Assembly: GCA_905221605.1 (NCBI GenBank)
Contig: CAJNDS010002779.1
Span: 778,177 to 842,176, forward strand
Length of the DNA stretch: 64,000 nucleotides
Direction of reading: 5' to 3'
Source: Symbiodinium natans
Taxonomy: Eukaryota; Sar; Dinophyceae; Suessiales; Symbiodiniaceae
Shown in pieces: positions 44,401 through 46,366 of the stretch. Both the position numbers and the translations under genes were made by a program. The first letter of the stretch is position 1, and every line of letters starts with the position of its first letter. The notes beneath the pieces were generated by a model. It was not told where the DNA came from. It saw only the letters and a program-made list of their open reading frames with translations, and made no database searches.

Positions 44401-45246
44401 CCAAGACACAAAAGCCCTGTTCTAAACCTTAAAACCGCAAAACGCCCCCACCATAAACCGAGTCTCAGATATACGCCACCCTTTTTGTAGGTGCATGGGC
44501 AGTTTTTCCTAGCGTGCGAAGTATCCTAAGCAGGGTTCTAAGCAATTCTAGCCCAAGTTACCCCCCGACTTCCATACACAAACCTCAACTTTCGGGTTTC
44601 GGGTTTAGGGTTTAGGGCCCTAAACCCTAAGCCCACAACTACCCACGAGCCTCCCCTAAACCCAAAACCCTAAACCCAAAACCCTAAACCCTAAACCCTA
44701 AACCCTAAACCCTAAGCCCTAAGCCCTAAGCCCTAAACCCTAAACCCTAAACCCGAGCTCTAGGATCTCCAGAGCTCTCTGCATGGCCTCCCCGAGCCCA
44801 CGCGCTTCGCGGCCTTCCTCGCGGCCCGGGGGCCCAGCGAGCCCATTAGGGTTTGGGGTTTAGGGTTTAGGGTTTAGGGTTTGGGGTTTACGGTTTAGGG
44901 TTTAGGGTTTAGGATGGAGCACACCGAATTGGGGGGATAGGGAGCTACAAAGAAAATGAGGGGCAAAACGCAAGGCTCCAGATGCGGCAGATTGCCGCAT
45001 TCTGCCAAGTCATTGGCTTCAAATACGGGGCAACTCCCGTTTGCCGCAGTGTCAGTACAGCCCCTGACCCCAACAAGGCTCAATCACACAGAATACATGG
45101 ATGCAGGGAAGGAAATCTGTGGATATCATGGTTTCGGGCGAGTGTACAAGGGCTGAGGGTCTAGGGTTTGCTCATACGGGCTTAGGGACAGATTCATAGT
45201 CAGGACTCCTGTGCCACAGGAGATCTTCCAGCTCAAGGCATGTTAG
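915..45246 (+). CDS. Gene A: giant DUF3638/DUF3645 protein (SF2-like ATPase), about 64 micro-exons
   Basis: Joined from the exons listed below (E1-E64). The product, about 1,060 residues traced, carries in order: a P-loop (MGQGKTT, split over E9/E10), an LLADGK-type strand, VPTSVKSLML, a Walker B (LMDEVD, E17/E18), HPLKSELNFP, SPHLVLLEE, a helix-rich linker, HPDIVIGLTILGYRYE, GFSGTPTELLP, DTGALITGMSN, HTTGMDIQH, GAYRMRGINRGQ, a Gln/Glu repeat and LNFPEDLLL. These match, in order, the fungal/oomycete/dinoflagellate DUF3638 (PF12340) and DUF3645 (PF12359) proteins, often auto-named ubiquitinyl hydrolase; their real function is poorly known. Donors by hand: about 30 GC, 13 GT, 13 GA; acceptors AG, usually followed by G. 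Phase agrees everywhere except E30/E31 and E51/E52, where an exon is missing. The start codon is not found; the stop is TAG 45244-45246. Confidence 0.8.
1159..1200. repeat. CCCTAAA array
   Basis: Six heptamers in intron 1 of gene A. Confidence 0.9.
1223..1260 (+). CDS. Gene A E2
   Basis: Encodes ELQLLSDLAALT plus two bases of Met. Donor GT at 1261 (phase 2) continues exactly into E3. Confidence 0.65.
1689..1740 (+). CDS. Gene A E3
   Basis: Completes Met, then LRSNRLGLLSRALEDFL, a helical segment. Acceptor CCAG/G, donor GC at 1741, phase 0. Confidence 0.65.
2105..2128 (+). CDS. Gene A E4 (tentative)
   Basis: Encodes ELNRVRTE between AAG and a GC donor. Phase 0 at both ends fits, but the piece is too short to be sure. 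Confidence 0.35.
2483..2533 (+). CDS. Gene A E5 (tentative)
   Basis: VRLLESGTPLASRKLLL after GACAG, GC donor at 2534, phase 0. A further tiny exon (VLAG, 2650-2661, GA donor) may follow. Confidence 0.35.
2753..2844. mobile_element. Family V element
   Basis: TAGATCCCCCTTGGG...AACCCAAGAGGATAT...TTCTAAGGGGAGT; about 75% alike to 23991-24088 by eye. Confidence 0.65.
3542..3567 (+). CDS. Gene A E6
   Basis: GDYDPRFL plus two bases of Ala, GC donor at 3568. Joins E7 in phase 2 to give DPRFLAFEF, a recognisable start of the DUF3638 core. Confidence 0.7.
3836..3902. repeat. TTTAGGG/TTCAGGG array
   Basis: Mixed heptamers with a block of TTCAGGG variants. Confidence 0.85.
3976..4196. mobile_element. 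Family X element
   Basis: TTTAGTCCCTCCCCCCTAAT ... AGTAGGGGGAGGTTACAAT. Inverted CCCCCTAATAT / ATATTAGGGGG arms with internal repetition. Confidence 0.6.
5119..5158 (+). CDS. Gene A E7
   Basis: FEFTRNMLLRDNQ after CTCAG/G, GC donor at 5159. Continues in phase into VDLVKDF of E8. Confidence 0.78.
5794..5841 (+). CDS. Gene A E8
   Basis: VDLVKDFVSSLDSAKQ; the Q/V-D-L-V helix sits just before the P-loop in this family. Exactly 16 codons, GC donor. Confidence 0.8.
5848..5925. repeat. TTTAGGG/TTTGGGG array
   Basis: Begins 6 nt after the E8 donor; alternates TTTAGGG and TTTGGGG. Confidence 0.85.
6236..6283 (+). CDS. Gene A E9: first half of P-loop
   Basis: DAGGCSAMVKQMIMGQ; ends inside Walker A (MGQ|GKTT). 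TTTCAG/G acceptor, GC donor at 6284, phase 0. Confidence 0.82.
6310..6512. repeat. Nine-nt variant array (CCCTATAAA)n
   Basis: About 20 nearly perfect units of CCCTATAAA, a telomere heptamer with TA inserted, flanked by normal CCCTAAA. In intron 9, between the two halves of the P-loop. Confidence 0.9.
6642..6686. repeat. TTTAGGG array
   Basis: Six heptamers, intron 9. Confidence 0.88.
6809..6823 (+). CDS. Gene A E10: 15-nt micro-exon GKTTV (P-loop)
   Basis: Five codons only. GCCAG before 6809 and GT donor at 6824. Needed to complete MGQGKTTV-VCPLL between E9 and E11; removing it leaves no nucleotide-binding Lys. Confidence 0.75.
7009..7079 (+). CDS. Gene A E11
   Basis: VCPLLVLMLADGKQLVVLVV followed by PGA and two bases of Leu. 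The MLADGK...VVVP strand follows the P-loop in DUF3638 proteins. GC donor at 7080, phase 2. Confidence 0.85.
7649..7706 (+). CDS. Gene A E12
   Basis: Completes ALL, then DMSRRVLRATFASVLTKK. Acceptor CGAG/G, GT donor at 7707. Confidence 0.85.
7719..7793. repeat. TTTAGGG array
   Basis: Ten perfect heptamers starting 13 nt after the E12 donor. Confidence 0.92.
8526..8591 (+). CDS. Gene A E13
   Basis: Starts VGTFECERSSAFDPHL and ends RKLEK, 22 codons. GC donor at 8592, directly followed by a CCCTAAA array. Confidence 0.82.
8599..8662. repeat. CCCTAAA array
   Basis: Eight to nine units including CCCTGAA variants, just after the E13 donor. Confidence 0.9.
8968..9063. mobile_element. Family II inverted-repeat element
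   Basis: Ends GGATGTTCCCCCTTGTACTA and its inverted complement (TAGTATACAAGGGGAACATCC); inner arms around GGGATT. In gene A intron 13. Confidence 0.75.
9409..9474 (+). CDS. Gene A E14
   Basis: AKTSGAAVVTVPTSVKSLML then RM. The TPTSVKS-like strand is a strong family signature. GT donor at 9475. Confidence 0.85.
9724..9853. repeat. CCCTAAA array
   Basis: About 17 units, one of the longest pure arrays; intron 14. Confidence 0.93.
10022..10067 (+). CDS. Gene A E15
   Basis: ELMMKLQAKGKDETQ plus one base, GT donor at 10068 (phase 1). Helical, charged. Confidence 0.7.
10378..10445 (+). CDS. Gene A E16
   Basis: FRHAKEADTAVTETRSQVRQ then LSQ; coiled-coil-like helix leading to Walker B. GT donor at 10446; an earlier GT at 10426 is an alternative. 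Confidence 0.7.
10474..10540. repeat. CCCTAAA array
   Basis: Nine units in intron 16. Confidence 0.92.
10602..10643 (+). CDS. Gene A E17: Walker B start
   Basis: ALALFRQGAVLMDE; the last two residues are the catalytic Asp-Glu of motif II. GC donor at 10644. Confidence 0.85.
11390..11446 (+). CDS. Gene A E18: DEVD completion
   Basis: VDVVLHPLKSELNFPYGPK; HPLKSELNFP is one of the most conserved blocks of DUF3638. GA donor at 11447, and the intron begins directly with a (GA)n tract. Confidence 0.88.
11449..11512. repeat. (GA)n microsatellite
   Basis: Starts inside the GA donor of gene A intron 18. Confidence 0.9.
11515..11672. repeat. (CATATA)n AT-rich satellite-like tract
   Basis: Alternating TATACA/CATATA units; produces spurious Tyr/Thr- and Ile/His-rich frames on both strands. 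Confidence 0.88.
11839..11877 (+). CDS. Gene A E19
   Basis: EPLDGSSPRAFRW after GACAG, GT donor at 11878. Confidence 0.78.
11896..12088. repeat. CCCCAAA-type variant array
   Basis: Mostly CCCCAAA/CCCAAAC units instead of CCCTAAA; intron 19. Confidence 0.88.
12747..12788 (+). CDS. Gene A E20
   Basis: TLPMHLFEAFFLAQ; joins E19 to give the family pattern RWxLPxHLxxAFF. GT donor at 12789. Confidence 0.82.
13128..13215. mobile_element. Family VI element
   Basis: ATGGGTATTTCCCACAACAG...AATCGATCCCTTAAAG followed by a C run. Confidence 0.5.
13389..13454. repeat. CCCTAAA array
   Basis: Ends 10 nt before E21; includes CCCTGAA variants. Confidence 0.88.
13465..13506 (+). CDS. Gene A E21
   Basis: AILKAGGKIPANAE after GCAAG, GC donor at 13507; 3' end inferred from phase. 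Confidence 0.6.
13632..13736. mobile_element. Family II inverted-repeat element
   Basis: TTGGGATGTTTCCCC...GGGGGGAACATGCCAA with inner AGTCCTTAGT/GAGGACTGTT arms. In gene A intron 21. Confidence 0.75.
13803..13848 (+). CDS. Gene A E22
   Basis: ARTEEQARTVAALEE plus one base, GT donor at 13849. The 3.1-kb intron after it holds the nested methyltransferase gene. Confidence 0.65.
13919..14007. repeat. CCCTAAA/CCCTAAAA array
   Basis: Irregular 7- and 8-mers. Confidence 0.85.
14100..14282. mobile_element. Family IX element
   Basis: AGGGGTCGGAATCATTAT...ATATACTAGAATACCCCCC; the inner part is a large imperfect palindrome (GGATAAGGGGGACCCTTAAA with its complement near 14232). Relatives: 24382-24520, 47868-48085, 50982-51062, 63266-63350. 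Confidence 0.6.
14513..14600. mobile_element. Family VI-like element
   Basis: TGGGCATTTCCCAGAATAGG ... CCCCCAAAATCAGATGTC. Just upstream of the nested methyltransferase. Confidence 0.45.
14806..16043 (+). CDS. FkbM-like SAM-dependent methyltransferase, nested in a gene A intron
   Basis: Two exons, 14806-15030 and 15153-16043 (stop TAA 16041-16043), separated by a 122-nt introner. Joined across it, the frame reads ...LLDALVPDVDSRSHFAVNI without a break. Exon 2 shows NIGARDG (SAM-binding motif I, FkbM DVGAN-like), an acidic residue after strand 2 (AIEAD), FDCLKIDIDSIDLPIL (the lKiDvEG-like post-motif) and LIMIEMN. FkbM-type enzymes O-methylate sugars or other small molecules; the substrate here is unknown. 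ATG 14806 is the first in-frame start, but the N-terminal 30 residues are unconvincing, so the real start may be later. It lies on the same strand as gene A, wholly inside the intron between E22 and E23. Confidence 0.78.
15034..15153. mobile_element. Family I MITE acting as an introner
   Basis: Perfect 21-nt terminal inverted repeats beginning CCTTGGGGACCAAATGAACC. With the flanking duplication GAT (15031-15033 and 15153-15155, one shared G), the intron runs 15031-15152: donor GATCC, acceptor CCCCAAG, next exon GAT. The element supplies AG and the duplicated target supplies the GA donor. Confidence 0.88.
16496..16546. repeat. (AT)n microsatellite
   Basis: Two AT runs separated by GAAT; self-complementary. 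Confidence 0.88.
16572..16629. mobile_element. Family VII element
   Basis: AGCCCAGTGGTACCCTTCTC...GTGGCTACTGGGCTAC; inverted ends GTAGCCCAGT type, shared with 20519-20612. Confidence 0.6.
16756..16842. mobile_element. Family VIII inverted-repeat element
   Basis: GATCCGAAGTATGGGCCCT...AGGGCCCATACTTCGGATC; 19-nt perfect terminal inverted repeats, with a core of GTATATAAGGG. Confidence 0.8.
16852..16951. repeat. CCCTAAA array
   Basis: About 14 units, followed within 140 bp by the inverted TTTAGGG array at 17080-17174, on either side of E23. Confidence 0.92.
16979..17040 (+). CDS. Gene A E23
   Basis: Completes Ala, then AAEEIAIGLSKRIAQGYANK. GC donor at 17041. Confidence 0.75.
17080..17174. 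repeat. TTTAGGG array
   Basis: About 12 units after E23; opposite orientation to 16852-16951. Confidence 0.92.
17603..17656 (+). CDS. Gene A E24
   Basis: ALQASPHLVLLEEHFFAE; LQxxPHLVLLxxxF is a family hallmark. CTGTCAG/G acceptor, GC donor at 17657. Confidence 0.88.
17790..17840 (+). CDS. Gene A E25
   Basis: EMKPLLTEWLMLWLRSQ after GCAG/G, GT donor at 17841. Confidence 0.82.
18135..18149 (+). CDS. Gene A E26 (tentative)
   Basis: GVMDA between CCAG and a GC donor. Phase is right, but the evidence is thin. Confidence 0.25.
18150..20088. other. Gene A intron 26 (about 1.9 kb)
   Basis: Contains a TG-rich, low-complexity tract (18170-18540), a family I MITE, an AT microsatellite (19352-19403) and no convincing exon. 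Confidence 0.5.
18972..19051. mobile_element. Family I MITE
   Basis: 80 bp with the same ends (CCTTGGGGACG...GGTCCCCGAGG), flanked on both sides by TT. Inside gene A intron 26. Confidence 0.8.
20089..20118 (+). CDS. Gene A E27
   Basis: AEMKMLNLAH; MLNLAxxWL precedes the LPHxLAKI block in the family. GC donor at 20119. Confidence 0.8.
20519..20612. mobile_element. Family VII element
   Basis: GTAGTCCAATGGTACCC...GGGTTACTGGGCTAC; longer copy with inverted ends. Confidence 0.65.
20907..20981 (+). CDS. Gene A E28
   Basis: SWLSLLLPHCLAKIDRVSFG then VMTSE. Very strong family match. GA donor (GACCT) at 20982; next exon also starts GACCT. Confidence 0.88.
21188..21236 (+). CDS. Gene A E29
   Basis: DLERALEADPNMPLSR plus one base; ADPxMPxSR is a family block. 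GC donor at 21237. Confidence 0.85.
21282..21370. repeat. TTTAGGG/TTTGGGG array
   Basis: Follows E29 by about 45 nt. Confidence 0.87.
21853..21876 (+). CDS. Gene A E30
   Basis: Completes Gly, then KLAIPFA; corresponds to the K-LAVPFxGKD strand. GT donor at 21877 in phase 1, whereas E31 needs phase 2, so one short exon is missing in between. Confidence 0.65.
21877..23104. other. Gene A intron region with a missing exon
   Basis: Phase shows that one exon of the K-D-V-P type must lie here. I see only an AT/poly-G patch (22255-22322), an A-rich low-complexity stretch (22900-23065) and scattered CCCTAAA units. Confidence 0.45.
23105..23146 (+). CDS. Gene A E31: DUF3645 start
   Basis: FAHPDIVIGLTIL plus two bases; HPDVxIxLT defines the start of DUF3645. 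GC donor at 23147. Confidence 0.88.
23216..23319. mobile_element. Family II inverted-repeat element
   Basis: CTTGGGATGTTCCCCCTT...AAGGGGGAACATCTCAA with the conserved inner ACAGTCCTTA/AGGACTG arms. Confidence 0.78.
23402..23570. repeat. CCCTAAA array with 8-mer tail
   Basis: About 23 units; the 3' part shifts to CCCTAAAA. Confidence 0.92.
23601..23640 (+). CDS. Gene A E32
   Basis: Completes Gly, then YRYEFLRLTDIDE. GC donor at 23641. Confidence 0.85.
23714..23789. mobile_element. Family III element
   Basis: TTAGGCCTTAAAATCCTCAT ... ATCGCCCATCCTGG; three near-identical copies in this window, about 76 bp, with an internal AAAGGGCCTTTT palindrome. Confidence 0.8.
23791..23915. mobile_element. 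Family I MITE abutting family III element
   Basis: TTGGGGACGAAATGAACCC ... GGGTTCATTTCGGTCCCCAA. Starts 1-2 nt after the end of a family III element, so one inserted beside or into the other. Internal TTTAGGG-like unit. Confidence 0.75.
23991..24088. mobile_element. Family V element next to E33
   Basis: Second copy, ending 11 nt before the splice acceptor-exon border of gene A E33. Confidence 0.65.
24100..24156 (+). CDS. Gene A E33
   Basis: VIVRLLNDVRKEPGRQQEW; GA donor (GATC) at 24157, matching the GATC that opens E34. Lies 10 nt downstream of a MITE-like element. Confidence 0.75.
24733..24812. repeat. CCCTAAA array
   Basis: Irregular; ends at the E34 acceptor region. Confidence 0.85.
24822..24870 (+). 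CDS. Gene A E34
   Basis: DRPSAVLYRGWVTESG plus one base, GT donor at 24871. Confidence 0.8.
25790..25960. mobile_element. Family I MITE with duplicated 3' half
   Basis: Left end CCTTGGGGACGAATTGAACCC; two right ends (to 25892 and 25960), each preceded by GACCCCAATTTT-type sequence, so the 3' half is tandemly duplicated. Confidence 0.75.
26002..26051 (+). CDS. Gene A E35
   Basis: Completes Gly, then VPPLALLQRSNDTQMK. GA donor at 26052. Confidence 0.82.
26197..26276 (+). CDS. Gene A E36
   Basis: DIFKLLRSSTSVIQWYLEQL then VFPKYM and two bases. Joint longest exon of the gene, 80 nt. GC donor at 26277. Confidence 0.88.
26374..26478. mobile_element. Family VI element
   Basis: ATGGGTATTTCCCAAAATAG...CCCCCATTTTCGGAAACCCCCAT. 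Related inverted-repeat sequence occurs at 13128-13215, 14513-14600 and 61668-61722, with looser relatives at 7405-7570, 43419-43505 and 46848-46922. Confidence 0.65.
26528..26561 (+). CDS. Gene A E37
   Basis: Completes Arg, then FQSKKLSASGQ; QKLSASGQ is a family block. GA donor at 26562. Confidence 0.82.
26705..26732 (+). CDS. Gene A E38
   Basis: ELGAEMLFA plus one base, 28 nt. GC donor at 26733. Completes the ELGxxLLFxRR block with E39. Confidence 0.8.
26984..27050 (+). CDS. Gene A E39: motif III-like SGTP
   Basis: RVGFSGTPTELLPKGLGRCH then F and two bases. GFSGTPxxLLP resembles helicase motif III (SAT/SGT). GT donor at 27051; a poly-C tract lies 20 nt upstream. Confidence 0.88.
27283..27375. 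mobile_element. Family IV inverted-repeat element
   Basis: ATCCTAGTAGTAGAG...CCCCCAGGAT with internal AACCTT(C/T)TTGGGG and CCCAAAGGGTAACC arms. In gene A intron 39. Confidence 0.72.
27409..27472 (+). CDS. Gene A E40
   Basis: PGDDAAMFTTLTDPAVMS then LKQ. GC donor at 27473. Confidence 0.82.
28122..28172 (+). CDS. Gene A E41
   Basis: IDGQWTVDALLEHVVAE; WTVxxLLxxV precedes the DTGALITG block. Start could be 28134 instead. GA donor at 28173. Confidence 0.75.
28205..28385. repeat. TTTTAGGG 8-mer array
   Basis: Eight-nt variant GGGTTTTA predominates, mixed with heptamers. Confidence 0.88.
28585..28670. repeat. CCCTAAA array
   Basis: About 12 units, ends 9 nt before E42. Confidence 0.92.
28679..28735 (+). 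CDS. Gene A E42
   Basis: DVEALIDTGALITGMSNLE; one of the most conserved DUF3645 blocks. GC donor at 28736. Confidence 0.9.
28736..30452. other. Gene A intron 42 (1.7 kb)
   Basis: Telomere-type arrays at 28975-29024 and 29174-29205, and a largely unique stretch (29206-30350) with an open frame 29426-29785 that I cannot relate to any family. Confidence 0.45.
30453..30497 (+). CDS. Gene A E43
   Basis: VAQFLAGHKDFKKSA; continues SNLE-VAxFL. GC donor at 30498, chosen by phase. Confidence 0.72.
30878..30927 (+). CDS. Gene A E44
   Basis: VVYLNEADAKMVYVRK plus two bases. GA donor at 30928. Confidence 0.82.
31196..31296. repeat. CCCTAAA array
   Basis: Interrupted array before E45. Confidence 0.87.
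31322..31388 (+). CDS. Gene A E45
   Basis: KSTMKLEDCGIPLTDRFAFY then DQ; CGIPxxxRFxFYDQ is a family block. GC donor at 31389. Confidence 0.87.
31416..31534. repeat. TTTAGGG array
   Basis: After E45, with TCTAGGG and TTTACGG variants; runs into a family III element. Confidence 0.88.
31543..31617. mobile_element. Family III element
   Basis: Second copy, with a few substitutions (GGAGGGCATAGTAGCCCATC). Confidence 0.78.
31900..31965 (+). CDS. Gene A E46: motif V-like
   Basis: VHTTGMDIQHKPDARAVLTL then GK. HTTGMDI resembles helicase motif V. GC donor at 31966. Confidence 0.9.
32154..32254. mobile_element. Family I MITE, right end deleted
   Basis: Left end CCTTGGGGACCAAAAGAACCC is intact. The right end reads TTTTAGGGTTCCAAGG and lacks the CATTTGGTCCC segment. 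Flanked by TT on both sides. Confidence 0.7.
32318..32344 (+). CDS. Gene A E47: 27-nt micro-exon
   Basis: DMVWRDYCQ, nine codons, after GCACAG with a GC donor at 32345. Supplies the Gln that opens the motif VI-like segment. Confidence 0.8.
32428..32555. repeat. CCCTAAA array
   Basis: About 17 units with CGCTAAA variants, between E47 and E48. Confidence 0.92.
32578..32640 (+). CDS. Gene A E48: motif VI-like
   Basis: GAYRMRGINRGQRVVVYAIP then E. Q-GAYRMRGINRGQ resembles the QxxGRxxR arginine finger of SF2 helicases. GC donor at 32641. Confidence 0.9.
32705..32850. repeat. TTTAGGG array
   Basis: About 18 units, between E48 and E49; inverted relative to the array before E48. Confidence 0.92.
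32886..32944 (+). CDS. Gene A E49
   Basis: VSKLIDTALVGVNINAESL plus two bases. GC donor at 32945; a family III MITE starts 65 nt later. Confidence 0.8.
33009..33084. mobile_element. Family III element
   Basis: Third copy, closest to the first. Lies just after gene A E49. Confidence 0.8.
33453..33516 (+). CDS. Gene A E50
   Basis: APLVRVVAWLVLNGLRSERV then Q; WLVLNxxRSE is a family block. GC donor at 33517. Confidence 0.87.
33517..36094. other. Gene A intron 50 (2.6 kb)
   Basis: Holds CCCTAAA arrays (33558-33622, 34425-34570), an inverted repeat around 33774-33900 and a decayed CCCTAAA/CCTTAAA stretch (35810-36080). An exon may have been missed. Confidence 0.45.
36095..36136 (+). CDS. Gene A E51 (3' end uncertain)
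   Basis: SLPVEAKKHLDIFE, coding-like. E52 needs phase 2 but this ends in phase 0, so a small exon is missing or the end is wrong. A run of more than 20 G follows. Confidence 0.5.
37117..37162 (+). CDS. Gene A E52
   Basis: PKSLAEAIEERAKDK, helical. TGACAG/G acceptor; GA donor at 37163. Confidence 0.62.
37460..37513 (+). CDS. Gene A E53
   Basis: EQLEELHRLVGVSAESEQ; GC donor at 37514. Confidence 0.65.
38564..38605 (+). CDS. Gene A E54: start of Q/E repeat
   Basis: VNVSTADQEQQQEQ after TCAG/G; GA donor at 38606. Confidence 0.78.
38711..38765 (+). CDS. Gene A E55: Q/E repeat
   Basis: EQEQEQEQEIEIEKFADL plus one base. The EQEQEQEIEIEKF pattern is characteristic of the C-terminal part of these proteins. 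GC donor at 38766. Confidence 0.88.
39423..39514. mobile_element. Family IV inverted-repeat element
   Basis: ACCTAGCAGTAGAGTAGGTA...CCCCTAGGTTAC; same internal layout as the 27283 copy. Confidence 0.72.
39576..39640 (+). CDS. Gene A E56
   Basis: Completes Gly, then FQRDGERPLSWSYALLTQGR and E. GC donor at 39641; 39631 is an alternative end. Confidence 0.75.
40242..40306 (+). CDS. Gene A E57
   Basis: AKNFQLYKKQPLNFPEDLLL then S and two bases. FxLYxxxPLNFPxxLLxS is a family block. GC donor at 40307. Confidence 0.88.
40577..40658. repeat. CCCTAAA then CCCTGAA array
   Basis: Homogeneous switch to CCCTGAA in the last five units. Confidence 0.9.
40674..40724 (+). CDS. Gene A E58
   Basis: Completes Arg, then NYFNRYWLGHRRLKNA. 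GA donor (GATG) at 40725 mirrors the GATG that opens E59. Confidence 0.87.
41410..41489 (+). CDS. Gene A E59
   Basis: Completes Val, then MLEWIPRVGELKEQAREAGA and QRKQQD. Probable GA donor at 41490; a GT at 41498 is the alternative. Confidence 0.75.
41661..41795. mobile_element. Family VIII-like element with AT core
   Basis: GGTATGGGCCCTTAG...ACGGGCCCATACGGATCCC around an (AT)n palindromic core (41711-41757). Confidence 0.55.
42119..42144. repeat. Poly-G tract
   Basis: 26 G in a row. Confidence 0.95.
42253..42318. mobile_element. Family II element, truncated core
   Basis: Only the inner arms (CTAACAGCCCTTAGTAGGGA...GAGGACTGTTAG) remain; the GGGATGTTCCCC ends are gone. Confidence 0.55.
42429..42496 (+). 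CDS. Gene A E60
   Basis: ERDEAWTAEEEGQLLDIWSV then LTK. GC donor at 42497; both ends tentative. Confidence 0.62.
42536..42620. repeat. (TATATG)n / (AT)n tract
   Basis: TATATG hexamers then AT; intron 60. Confidence 0.88.
42795..42858. repeat. CCCTAAA array
   Basis: Nine units just before E61. Confidence 0.92.
42880..42909 (+). CDS. Gene A E61
   Basis: DTAKDKANDQ after TGTCAG/G, GC donor at 42910; exon could extend to about 42936. Confidence 0.5.
42939..43040. repeat. TTTAGGG array
   Basis: Changes to GGGGTTA units in the 3' third; inverted relative to 42795-42858. Confidence 0.9.
43295..43336 (+). CDS. Gene A E62
   Basis: MKRATGSINGTILK; GSINGTILKDL has the shape of a degenerate EF-hand loop. 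GA donor at 43337. Confidence 0.62.
44317..44376. repeat. Poly-C tracts
   Basis: Three C runs separated by CTCC and an ATGATATCCT-type spacer. Confidence 0.9.
44641..44756. repeat. CCCTAAA array
   Basis: Irregular, ends just before E63; an inverted TTTAGGG array (44847-44915) follows E63 immediately. Confidence 0.9.
44764..44838 (+). CDS. Gene A E63
   Basis: DLQSSLHGLPEPTRFAAFLA then ARGPS. GA donor at 44839. Confidence 0.62.
45220..45246 (+). CDS. Gene A E64: probable terminal exon
   Basis: EIFQLKAC followed by TAG. Acceptor CCACAG/G. Phase fits E63, but the exon is short, so this end is an inference. Confidence 0.5.
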   Translation, partial: EIFQLKAC

Positions 45247-45705
45247 TTCAAGGCATGTTCCGAAAGGACGATGCCGTAGCTCAGATGCTAAAGACACCCC
45301 CTTGCTCACCCTAAACCCTAAACCTGTTTGTATAGTTGTGAGTGTATTTCCTATATGGGTTACTTGGTTCGGGTTTAGGGCTTTAAGGTGTTAGGGTGTT
45401 AGGGTTCGAGGGTGTTAGGATCTTAAGGTTTTAGGGTTTTGGGTTTTGGGTTCTGAAAGGCTTGATAGGTTCAGACCAAAGGGGGGGTCTTCAAAGGCAG
45501 GCTCCTCCTCATGACCGCGAGGGTGGGAGGGAGGTGGACGCCTATTTGGAACTACATAGAACAACCGTTTATGAGACAATGGCCAGGACAATGGGGTTTC
45601 GGGGGTGGGGTAGTCTAGGGGTGCAGCGACCAGCTTGACGAGGATGCTTGCCCATGCAAGTACAAGTGGGGCAGACGCGCGAGCGTTTCCGAGCACAAGA
45701 CAGTC

Positions 45706-46366
45706 ATGCCAAGCGTAGCTCAGATGGCAGTCCGTCCGCGCACCATTCGGCGTTCTTGCACGTGGACGCTGCTCTTGGCCTTCGCCACCTTGCTCTGCAG
45801 CTTCTGCTCTGGGCGCTGCCTTATTTTCGGAGCCTTTGCACCAGGACCTGGCAGACCACGACAGGGGCTGAGCCCTTGCAGGGTGGTTGGTGGAATGCAC
45901 GGGGAGCAGTACGAGAACGAAGCATGCCTCCGGGCAGGAAGCTGGCAAGCAGCTTTTGTCCTTCACTGTACCCTTGGGTGTAGGTACCCGGTGTCTAAAG
46001 AGCTGAATGAGTGTACGTCTCTAGCTTCTTTTTTGTGTGGTACAGTGTGTACAGCTGGTAGAGCGCCCAGGTATGCTGAGAGAGTTGAAGAAATTGGCTT
46101 CCGAACAAGAGCTCCAAGCTAAGCAGTCTGGCCTCAGCCTCGACAGAAAGCTTTTCCACTTGGAAACATCCCTGGATTTCATCAAGTACGCGGAAAGGCA
46201 TGGAGCCGAAGTGGATAGCAAAGGCACAGCTTATGCACGCGTTAGCAAGGGGGGCGTGTGGTGGGCTCTTCGAACAAACCGGCAGACTTTCCGCAAGAAG
46301 CAGGTCAAGCAAATCATCATCACGGCTTTCAAGGCTATGGGCATAGCCTTTGTCAAGAAGCCATGA
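45706..46366 (+). CDS. Two-exon gene: predicted plastid-targeted small basic protein
   Basis: Exon 1 45706-45882, exon 2 46046-46366 (TGA), with GT donor GTGGTT and acceptor GTACAG, phase 0. Exon 1 encodes an N-terminal hydrophobic core (TLLLAFATLLCSFC) followed by IFGAFAPGPGRPR. This is the signal peptide plus FVAP-like transit start typical of peridinin-plastid proteins. Exon 2 gives an amphipathic helix then YAERHGAEVDSKGTAYARVS and a basic RKKQVKQIII helix. The helix-strand-strand-helix order recalls HicA/dsRBD-like folds, but the HicA catalytic His is not seen, so I do not assign a function. Exon 1 end is tentative; no telomere-type repeats in it. Confidence 0.55.

Noticed and set aside
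45415-45966. 183-codon minus-strand frame
   Set aside because: Overlaps the plus-strand plastid-type gene, has no recognisable domain and ends in repeat-derived residues.
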